Positions 34,284 to 43,637 of a stretch of 64,000 nucleotides of DNA are shown here, piece after piece. The stretch comes from Hedera helix (lineage: Eukaryota > Streptophyta > Magnoliopsida > Apiales > Araliaceae). Made by a program: the position numbers and the translations under genes. The stretch spans positions 39,694,664 through 39,758,663 of the forward strand of contig OX359286.1 in the NCBI GenBank assembly GCA_947179155.2. Reading direction: 5' to 3'. The notes under the pieces were generated by a model. That model saw only the letters and a list, made by a program, of their open reading frames with translations. It ran no database searches and was not told where the DNA came from. How positions within the stretch are numbered: position 1 is the first letter of the stretch; each line of letters starts with the position of its first letter.

Positions 34284-34873
34284 TGAAGTCTGAATTTATG
34301 AAGAGTGTGGAATTTGATAAATTTGGCGCTCCAAGCAACTTTGAAATTTCTGAATGAAAATAAGCCCTCCATAGAATTTCAGACTAGGCTTTTTTATTTT
34401 TTAATTTAATATTATATACAAAGCACCATTATTTTCATTGAAAATTGCAACTAAAGGGAGTATATGGCTTTTTGATTAACCTTCAAGAAAAACCTTATAA
34501 ATCTCTCATTTTCATTCCATAGCAATAACATATCCTAATGCACATATATATATATATTCACCCCCTCAGCCCAAGGCACTTCCTTTGTACCATAGACACA
34601 GAGCATGGACGAAGCAAATTAATTGATCAAAGGTGAGCAGCTGACTTGGTCATCGTCACTTCTTGGACAGCTCTCATCCCTTATGGTTTATTCTCTTGGA
34701 CCTATCTGCTTAATCATTCATAATTACATTTATTTATTAAGTATACACTAGCTATAATATAATCAACAAATGTTCATAGGCTCATGTCACACCTATAATC
34801 TTTTATTCCTAATCATTGAACCAACTTGTTAAGCTTAATTCTCTCCTCCTTCACCAACATTAGTTGTTTACCA
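34077..34873. other. Non-coding DNA left of the CCaMK fragment
   Basis: Contains an (AT)n microsatellite at about 34237-34279 and a shorter one near 34545. The kinase N-lobe coding sequence expected here for CCaMK is absent. Confidence 0.6.
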
Positions 34874-35551
34874 GCCGTGGTTCGCCAAATTGCATGCGGG
34901 CTAGCTGCTCTTCACCGTGCCAATATTATCCATAGGGACATAAAGCCTGAGAACTGCCTGTTTTTAAATGATAATAAGAACTCTCCCTTGAAAATCATGG
35001 ACTTTGGACTGAGTTCTGTGGAGGAGTTCACTGACCCGGTCGTCAGATTGTTTGGTTCCATTCCATTGATTACGTATCACCAGAGGCTCTTTCTCAGGGA
35101 AGAATTTCTTCTAAGAGTGATATGTGGTCACTTGGTGTCATCCTCTATATCCTCCTCTCAGGGTATGTATCATTAATGTAAACTATTACTCTGTCCGGAA
35201 AAAAGAACTCCCAATTTCTTTGTAATTTTCATATATGTATATTTTCTTTCATATTATTTTCTCAGGTACCCTCCTTTCATTGCGCAGTCAAATCGACAAA
35301 AGCAGCAAATGATAATGGGGGTATGTTTATCCTAATTGCATTCTTAGTATATAATAATCCCGTCCTAAAACTAGAGTCTGTAATGCCATTGAAAGAGGAT
35401 CTCCTAACTATAAATTTCCTGAGGTTTAATCCCTTTATTTTAAACAAGTACCATCATTTGGAGACATTAGTATAAAAACTGTTGGGACTCTATATTTAGG
35501 ACGGAGGGAATTCTGTGATCTGCATGATGCAAATAGGAGAAATGAATTCCA

Positions 35552-35595
<44 letters not shown>

Positions 35596-36048
35596 GGGGG
35601 AGTTCAATTTTTGTGAGAAAACATGGAAGAACATTTCATCATCAGCAAAGGATTTGATTTCTAGTCTCTTAGCAGTTGATCCTAACCGAAGACCAAATGC
35701 AGAAGAGGTTCCAACTTACCAAAAAGGGAAAAGAGAAAAATTTGAAGTTCGTTCAATGTGGAGTGACAATCTAGCAAAATTAATACTCCTAATTTTCATA
35801 TCTATAAACAGGTTCTACAGCACTCGTGGATCATCGGAGATTCAGCCAATGAAGGAGAAATAGATCCTGAGATTGTCACAAGACTGCATAGGTTCAATGC
35901 ACGACGCAAGTTACGCGCAGCTGCAATAGCTAGCATGTGGAGTAGCACCATCTTTCTGAGGACGAAGAGGCTAAAAACTTTAGTCGGCACCTATGACCTT
36001 AAGCTTGATGAGCTCGAGACTCTCAACATACATTTCAGGAAAATGTAG
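34874..36048 (+). pseudogene. CCaMK: Truncated CCaMK (calcium/calmodulin-dependent kinase, DMI3-type) gene fragment
   Basis: CCaMK decodes nuclear calcium oscillations in root symbiosis. Exon pieces: 34874-35162, 35266-35320, 35597-35707, 35812-36048. Readable parts are AVVRQIACGLAALHRANIIH, HRDIKPENCLFLN, KIMDFGLSSVEEFTDPVV, YPPFIAQSNRQKQQ, then FNARRKLRAAAIASMWSSTI, the calmodulin-binding/autoinhibitory region that sets CCaMK apart from CDPKs. The ATP-binding N-lobe and all EF-hands are missing. A 5-bp tandem duplication (CCATT, 35058-35067) shifts the frame just after the DFG segment, and TAG stands at the end of exon 4. Introns are kept, so this is a DNA-level copy or the decayed original, not a retrocopy. 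It lies on the opposite strand to the surrounding protease pseudogene. Confidence 0.88.
35358..35510. mobile_element. Small Stowaway-like MITE in CCaMK intron 2
   Basis: Ends ATCCCGTCCTAAAACTAGAGTC and GACTCTATATTTAGGACGGAGGGA form imperfect inverted repeats, about 150 bp apart, inside the intron. The boundaries are approximate. Confidence 0.55.
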
Positions 36049-36558
36049 GTACCAAAATTTCGAGGGTATGCCTTAACTTCGTAATGCAACATGTACCCCT
36101 AACTAATTTTGGATCCAGACATAAAGAAGAAAAAAAACACTCCATAAGATACTTCAACGAAAAAATCAAACAGAACAAGTACAACGTCTCCCAATTGAAT
36201 GAACACAACTTTTACTAACCAAAACAGAGGTAAGCTACTAACAGAAGTGTTAAATGTACCTTTTTCATCAATGAGTTTTGATAAATTTTGGACCCATTAA
36301 TTAATTAAATTTAGATGAAATTAAAGGTGATTTGATAGTATATAACGAGGTGATTAAGAGAAAAATTATATAATTCGAGTGGAAATTATATATTATGATG
36401 TTATACTCAAAGTGGAGTATATATAAAAAGGTACATTGTTATTTGCAAAACTAGTTCTTCTCTATTATGCTACTCTATTATTCTAAGAGTTACTTTACGA
36501 ATCTATTGAAGTGTTGATCAACGATTCTGAACTGCTCTACGAATTAGTAGTAGTGTTG
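36049..36558. other. Junction between CCaMK fragment and protease pseudogene
   Basis: No EF-hand coding sequence of CCaMK and no further protease exon is seen. GTGTTGATCA occurs at about 36511 and 36553, the second copy at the point where protease exon 6 loses similarity. Confidence 0.5.
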
Positions 36559-38815
36559 ATCAGGTGGACGCCGCTTATCTTTTGCTTGTGCATTGAACTG
36601 CAGATGAACAAAACTGCGAGTTTAGAACTCATGCTACTTGGGAAAAATGTATATTGGTCTTTACCATTTTGTGAACTTAAACTCTCTGAAAGCCTTGTGT
36701 AGGACGGCCCAACCAAATACGTGAAGGAGGTACCAGAATCAAAAAGTGTTGTGAAATCCGAGTCAAAGAGAGTAGTACCAATGCAAATTTGAGTTATCGT
36801 AATATTGTAGGTTGGACTGCAACACAATTCTGATACAAATTTCAACTAAAAAGCAGATGTTTTCATCAAAGTGAAAATTTACCACTTACTGCAGTTTGTC
36901 CACTTTAAACGGGGTCTCTTCCTGGTCAGGGCTACCTTTATCTCCAAAACTAATTCTTCCAGTTCCGTCATGCACTCATGCCCAAAACACACGGAGAAAG
37001 AATTTACTGTATAACCTTCCCTGGACAAAATGCTAGGAACTGATATCTTTTCCAAACCTAACCCAAACAAACCATCAGGAGCTGCAACATCTAGAAATGA
37101 ACCGGTTTGCACCTGTCCACAGAGCTGCATATTTAAAATTGTACACTTCTCTCAAATTCTCAATCAAGATGTGAATGAGAGAAACATGATAAACAAAATT
37201 GGGTAGCGTTCAGTTAGGGTGCTCAATTGGGATTTGACATAGCGGTAGCCCAACTATGATAGCTAACTATGCGGAGACATATGAGCTACATTATACAACA
37301 CTTTGGAACGGGCTAATACTTCCAGCGAACATACTAACTCTGCAAAGGCCAAAGTACTAAACCTAAATAAAATTTGTCTACTCACCCAAACGTGATGTAT
37401 GACTCAACTGTTTCTTGTTCTCTATCTTCAGTTTTCAAATGCTGAACATCCTGCACCAAAATCCCAGAAGTAGAAGTTTCAGATGAGACATAAGAAACTG
37501 AGTAAGGGCAATGGCTTAATGTTCCAGGGCAACTATCCTGCTGTGCACTCAAATTGTTGTTGCAGGTGACTGTTTTGCTTGTTGATGACCTTTTCGGATT
37601 GTATATGCTAAGTTCAAAATTCTGACACAATAAGCCAGATTAGTTAAATATTCAGAGGAAGAGTTGCAATAAGCCTATAATATTGAATTATATAAACAGA
37701 AAATAATGCATAATGCTGCCTGGATATCGCTGAGTACATCACTTATTATCTAAGCTAATATGAAGGACTCGGTCTTTCACAGTATCTCCTACTAGTGGTA
37801 CATCCAATAAATTTCATATTATAGTTGTTATAATTTCTGAAGTAGCTTACGCTTAAATCATCCAGCATTGTCAGAAAAGCAAGATGACTCTGACATGTAA
37901 AGAAGCAACAGTCCACATATATTATCTAAGTAGTGAAAAAATTAAATGCAGCATCCACTATGGAAGAACACATGATAGCAATTTGGTCGAGCCAACCTCA
38001 ATTAAATAGACGGAAATATTGATGATAAAAGACATGCTTTCAATTAAATTGACGGAATTACTGACAAACTTCAGCATCTCCATACAATATTGATGATAAA
38101 AGTAAGCTAAAACTAAGGTAATGTAGATTGCTGCATCTGATTTTCATGACCATCATAACCCAATTTTTTTAAAAAAAGTCCCTCTTAAGAAACACTATTT
38201 ATGAACAACTTGTATGGTTCACAGAGTCAAACTTAGCATATCAATAAATAGAAATATGAGAATAAGAGGCTACAAAAATAGAGAGAACGTACAGTGTTAT
38301 CAGGGGTATCATCAATAGATACACATTTGTTGCAATCACAAGGCACCCAGAAAAGATCACTCCCAGCATCAAGCGCCACCATAAACTTCATACCAGGACA
38401 GTGTAATGCAAACTACACAAATCTCCACAAAAACAAAAACCCATACAAAGAAGAATAAATGACACAAAACCCTTAATCAAGAAATGACATTTATTACAAA
38501 TATTCATCCGTACAATCCCAAAGAGCTGATCCGAAAAGTTGAGTTCCCGTCGGAGAAAGTGAGGGATTCATGGTCGGATTCTGAGAGTCTCCGGCCTCGG
38601 AGGAGTCGATCATGGTTGGCCAACTGAGAGTAGTACTCCATACTTCCCTTCACCGGCCAATTTACGGCAGGGAAATATTTCCGGGAACTCTCCAGTCATT
38701 TCTTTACTGGCTCAGAGAACCGGTGCTGCATTTCTGAGGTTAATATACGGGCATTGGAGCTCTGAATTGCCCAAACTGAGAGAAAAGTAAGCAAGAAAAT
38801 GCAGAAAAAAGACAT
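36559..38815 (-). pseudogene. Aspartic protease-like pseudogene, N-terminal six exons
   Basis: Resembles plant aspartic protease-like protein 1. Exons (minus): 38514-38815 signal peptide and propeptide (MSFFCIFLLTFLSV, MEYYSQLANHDRLLRGRRL); 38293-38412 first catalytic motif as LDAGSDLFWVPCDC; 37386-37621 (CPYSVSYVSSETSTSGIL); 36890-37124 (QVQTGSFLDVAAPDGLFGLG); 36681-36816 second catalytic motif TTLFDSGTSFTYL; 36559-36597 (FNAQAKDKRRPPD). Lesions: TGA within exon 1 after SEPVKK; a small deletion at the start of exon 2 after LHYT; CT duplicated at the start of exon 4; an 8-bp insertion at about 36969-36976 after CFG that shifts the frame; donor of exon 5 changed from GTAAGT to TTAAGT. Similarity stops after PPD in exon 6; the rest is missing except the block at 25439-25804. 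Confidence 0.85.
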
Positions 38816-39239
38816 GGGCCATGTCTTTCTTTTCAGGGGAATTTTGATGGGAAATTAAACCTAGATCTTGGATGGGGGAAGAGAAGTGAGGTTAGGTAAA
38901 TGACAGGGTAATGCAAAAGAAGAGAGAGAGTTTGGGGCTGCTTCGCTTTTGAAGAAATTTTTGACTCCACTGTCTTTGGCGACAGTTAATCAAGCACAGA
39001 CTCTTCTCTTTCACTATTTTCATTTTACTCCTTCATTTATAAAACAATAAATTTTCTATTTCTTAGAGAATATTTTTCTTAAAATAATTAAAAACATAGT
39101 ACTGACTACTAAAATCATGCCAGTAGTCCAGTAACTGAACTAAAAATAATATAGTATATCTAGAAATTTATGTCACGTTATAATCTAAAAATAAAAAACG
39201 TAACTCTACTAAATTTTTAAAAGAATGAGTAATTTTTAT

Positions 39240-39278
<39 letters not shown>

Positions 39279-40825
39279 GAATTTTAAGGTTGAATTTTGA
39301 AGGCTAAATTTAATACGAATTTCATTAATTTTACATTTGAAAATTTAAATTGACCTTAAAAAGTTAAATTTATTTAACAAAAATAATTAAGTTTACTTCT
39401 TCTTTTTTCCTAATTAATTTGTAAAATCTTCAAATTTGAAAAAAATGATGCAATATTTGATTTTAATTCGTGTAATAGCTAACATTATAGACTACTTAAA
39501 ATTGTTACTATTTCACAACACAATGAAGATTTTAAAATTTTACAAATTACCTGGTATCAAACTCATTTGAGATATATGTCATTGTCGTATAAGGGGAGGC
39601 AGAATTTTAGAAAGGGATGAATTATTAGTAAACTTTTTCAAGTGATTATGAAAACTAAGCATAAATATATTATTATGATTATTATTATTATTATTTTAAA
39701 TAGTATTAAGTTAAATGTCTGTTTAATTTAAATAATTTTTTTTTTTTACAATAATTTGTTTATAATACCCTTTATTTATGGAGAAAAAAATATGGGAATT
39801 AAATAAGAATTTAAACAAAAATAATTTTATCATTTTATTTTCTTTCTTAACATACATAAAAAGTGTAAAAAAACTTTTTATCCGACGGACGGAAGGAGTA
39901 TTAAATTCTTGAATAATTTTTTTTGTGAGCCGTCTTTGAAACACACTCCTCTTTGGTATCAAAGCAGTCGCACCATAGGATCTGCATATGTACTCCTCCA
40001 TTATATGCTTTGAAATCTCATCATCATTAATATTAATCTCGGTTACAACTGTATATGCAACGTACAGTCTCTGCAAAAATAGATTGTTTATCATTTTTTG
40101 ATAGAAGAAGTCGATCGATCTTTAAATATCCTTAAAGTTTATAACACCAAGTAACAAAAAGAGACACTTGCATGCAAGAACACCAAAGAGTGCTGTGAAG
40201 ATCTTTGGGGGGGGGAAGGAAATTTTTGATGAAATGCAAGGAAGGAGATATATCAGCTCTTAATTTGGTAGCATATTTTTATTATTAATATATATCTTCA
40301 TGTTTTTAATCGATTTTAATTAAACTTTGGATTTTGTTACCCCCACCCACACTCATAAATGGTACTATAAGAAAAATGTTATCACAAACTCATTTAATAG
40401 TCATAATTAAAGAGTGTTTGGTGTAGGATTAACCACCGTACGTACGTCTCACCATGAGGACATGGTGAGTATAACATAAATTTTAGGTTCACGTAAAAAT
40501 AGAGCCAACAAGGGTGGTGCAAAACCAGACCGACCAATCAAGAGATGAAATCAAAGACAACAGATAGATATAGATATATATATATTGGATAAAAAAATTA
40601 TTATTTACAGAGGATACATCATTTTGACTCCAGTTATATCATCATGGTATTTACAACTTAAGAAAGAAAGACGTGACTACTACCTACCCACGCATTAAAT
40701 TTACTAATTACTGCTACAAAAATAGCCTCTCCTCAAAATGCAGGCAGGAGGAATATGTTGTCATTTTTGAGGCGAGGATGATCAAGGAATGAGTGATCTC
40801 ATATTGGAGAGAGGTAAAACCAAAC
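38816..40825. other. AT-rich intergenic DNA
   Basis: Contains a GT/TA microsatellite at about 39241-39279, a GACGGACGGAAGGAGTA Stowaway-like end at 39884-39900 without a clear partner, and a run of nine G near 40207. A minus-strand open frame at 39723-40094 has no recognisable family. Confidence 0.6.
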
Positions 40826-41809
40826 TTATCTGAGAGTTTGGTTGGTGCTAATGGGGAGAAGGGCTCCCTCCACCTGATGAATGAAGTAGGCGTCATGAAC
40901 TAATGGATTGTCTGTTCTGCCTGGAGGAGACCCTGTGTGACATGTTGGTGAGCATCCGGAGCATATCGACGATTCGCGTCCCTCTGTTGTCTGCATTCAT
41001 ATCGATCACTCCCAAAAAATGTTCATCCAAAATATTTTTTCATAGAAGAGAAACAAATCTTTGATGTGATAGATAATAACAGAAAAAATTAAGATATTGC
41101 TAGCGGCCTATATATTCAAATGGGAACTTAGAAGTTGCATTCTCTAAGGAGGTTTGGGAGGAAAAAGGAAAGTTGCATTACAATTAAGTGAACGCCTGCT
41201 TAAGAAGAAGCCCTTCACATTTCTCTTCTTTTTTCATCCCTAGCTAGCTAGCTTAGACAAATCAAATGGACGGACGGAAGGACGGACGGACTGTAAGAAA
41301 ATATTTGGACAAGTGAGCGATTTTCAAGTGGAAATCGAACCTTTTCGGCAATCATGTTGAGAATTCCACTTCTTTCATCAGGATTTAATTGGCTGTGGAG
41401 AATAAAAATTTAACACAAGTCAAAATTAAAGAGGCCAGGGGGAAAAGAAAGAATTTATTCACTAGTTAATTACTTGTGCATGAACTATTATTATCTATTC
41501 ACCACATTTATGATAAATTTCATGTGCCAAGACAAAAACTTTTTCTCCTTGTCAAAATAACTAAACAGCTAGAGTGGATCCTGGCAGGAGGAAGGTGATA
41601 CAATAATAAATAAACAAGAACAACTAGTATGGAAAAATAAATGAATGAATAAACCTGTGTTTGCTGCATCTGAGGGGCTTGAGAAATTCAGGAATGGCTG
41701 GTCCAAGTCGACGAGGCTTAGGGCAAACAGGGAGATTATGGCCTCCTCCAAACCCAAGCTTGGTCGTCTCCGAACCCCCCGTATTGCTTTGTACTCCCAA
41801 ATGATGCAT
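40826..41809 (-). CDS. Plant-specific small protein with GHNLPVCPKPRR and GSPPGRTDNPLVHD motifs, C-terminus frameshifted
   Basis: Three exons: 41655-41809 (start MHHLGVQSN), 41341-41392 and 40826-40990, phases consistent, 123 codons. Exon 1 has GFGGGHNLPVCPKPRRLGPAIPEFLKP; exon 2 DERSGILNMIAEK; exon 3 CSPTCHTGSPPGRTDNPLVHDAYFIHQ. From memory these blocks define a plant family of unknown function (Arabidopsis relatives carry the uninformative label translocase subunit seca). After FIHQVE the family continues PFS-L--TKLSDKFGFTS. That text is present in the next frame (PFSPLAPTKLSDKFGFTS), so one extra base in GTGGAGGGAGCCC (about 40860) makes the frame end early in TLR-stop. Either the allele is damaged or the base is a sequencing error. 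Confidence 0.75.
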
Positions 41810-42183
41810 GATCTGCCTCTCTCTTTCTATTCCTTCTTCGAAGTTAATCAAGGTCACAAGTAAAGAACTTGTGACTGATATCTCAACTCTTCCAATTTAT
41901 TTATACCTCAAAAAGGTAAATCAAAACGGTATCAGTTAAACATTAGCCACACGTACAGTTATATGGAGAGACACAGAGAGAGAGAGAGAGAGAGAGAGAG
42001 TGAGAAATGCTGATGAGTGGAGCCGCATTGAAACATACATACGTGGTGTTAGAGTGAAGGGCAGAGAGCATATGTGCTTGGCTGAGAGTAATAATAGGAA
42101 ATTGAGTTTGGTTTCCTAATTTTTCTCTATTTCTCAGGTTGCCTATAATTCATTTGGTCCAAGTACGTTTTCCCACTCCTCGA

Positions 42184-42221
<38 letters not shown>

Positions 42222-42734
42222 GTATATATATATAGTTTAGCCTTCTAGATGCTTTTCGTTTATGCAAGCTAATGCTAATTATCTCAGCATAGCTATATTA
42301 TTAATCACAAAATAAGAGAGGGAGATAGAGAGAGAAAAATAGCTAACATCTCTTAAAAAAAAATAATCAACTCCTAATTTCTCTACAATTTACTTTTTAA
42401 CATTTTCACATTAAGCCATGTTTATGAAGGACTGGCCACGTGTTCTTACACCTTAATAATGTCATGATTAAGAGAAACATTCCAACTCAAGGATTTCGTG
42501 CTGCAGATTCTCTTTCCCATATAAAAAAGAAGGTAATCGGGCAAAATCAACAGTTCAACTCCATTCCTAACCAATATTAATTTGTTTTTTCCTTTTTCTT
42601 TTTTTTTTTATTTTGTTGGGTCACCTGGAAGGTTTTCTCCAATGTATATTAACCATCGGTAAAAGGACATTCTTCCAGGCACTGGTTATGCCTATCATGT
42701 ACTACTTTGTTCTACCTGCATACATGCATATATA

Positions 42735-42770
<36 letters not shown>
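41810..42770. other. Upstream region of the small gene; GA, CT and TA microsatellites
   Basis: Contains (GA)n at about 41976-42000, (TC)n at about 42184-42204 joined to (TA)n to 42232, and (TA)n at about 42739-42770. No gene is seen. Confidence 0.65.
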
Positions 42771-42774
<4 letters not shown>

Positions 42775-42918
42775 GGTACACAGTTGTGTACCTACACGAT
42801 AGACTTTTTACGACGGTTTTAATTGTTATGGCCACAATATTCTTGACAGTACTGTCTCCATAGCCATTCAAACCGTCGCTAAAAACCTACCGTGTAGATA
42901 CACAACTGTGTACCTACA
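42771..42918. mobile_element. 148-bp hairpin MITE
   Basis: Left arm GTGGGTACACAGTTGTGTACC (from 42772) pairs with right arm GTACACAGTTGTGTATCTACACGG as reverse complement (42889-42918). A second inner pair, CGACGGTTTT and AAACCGTCG, nests within it. It lies beside a TA microsatellite, which blurs any target duplication. There is no coding capacity. Confidence 0.65.
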
Positions 42919-43637
42919 TTTTTACCATATATATAAACTAAGTGTAAAAGTTTGGTAAAACTACAATAACTTCTTCAATTCAATGACAGTAACATTCACG
43001 GTTAAATAAATCACATTAACACAGAACACTTCTATACAACAAATAAGCCACGGAACTAAGTTCCAGGGAGTTCAAATTAGCTCGGTTGAATATCAAAACA
43101 GAGCCTTCTAGCCAAAGCTTAAAAACTTCCTTCTTTGACTCACCTTGAAGCACTGAAGCTCCCTGCAGACATATCAAGATTTGAAGGACCAAAGCACTTT
43201 CAAACAACATACTGAACATCTACCTAAGGTCAAAATTCCATTTTTGGTAATTAAAATTTTCTTCAAAAATATAAAAACTCAGAAGGTAGAGCAATCCATA
43301 TACATGAGCCGTAGGCAAGTCATCTGACTACTTCTCTACTATATCATCCAAAAAGTCAAACAAAAGCCTACTTTCCAAAATAACAATGTTTGCAGAATAA
43401 GAATCATTAACTTCCCCTTACACTGATCTCTTCAAAATCATCCTCCTCTTTCCCTCCACATAACATAGGATGCTAGAAGTTCTTTTCTAGCCAAACTGCC
43501 AAAGTATGATTCTAGAACTTCAGCAGAACAATATGAATAGAGAAAAGATATGCCATAAATAAATGAATTTATATCAGGTATACACTAACCACAAATTTTT
43601 GAGTAAACTAATACAAGATGGACCTTTGATGCCCAAA
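42919..43637. other. 3' flank of the OSCA4-type gene
   Basis: Probable 3' UTR near 43400-43637 and non-coding DNA. No supported ORF. Confidence 0.55.

Noticed and set aside
34605..34640. ATG context upstream of the CCaMK fragment as a possible gene start.
   Set aside because: The frame hits a stop within five codons and shows no similarity to the CCaMK N-terminus.
35557..35593. TA run before CCaMK exon 3 considered as an insertion-site signal.
   Set aside because: Simple microsatellite; similar runs are scattered through the window.
39723..40094. A 123-codon minus-strand ORF with a plausible acceptor before it.
   Set aside because: No recognisable family, a poly-K/F tail from AT-rich DNA, and no partner exon found.
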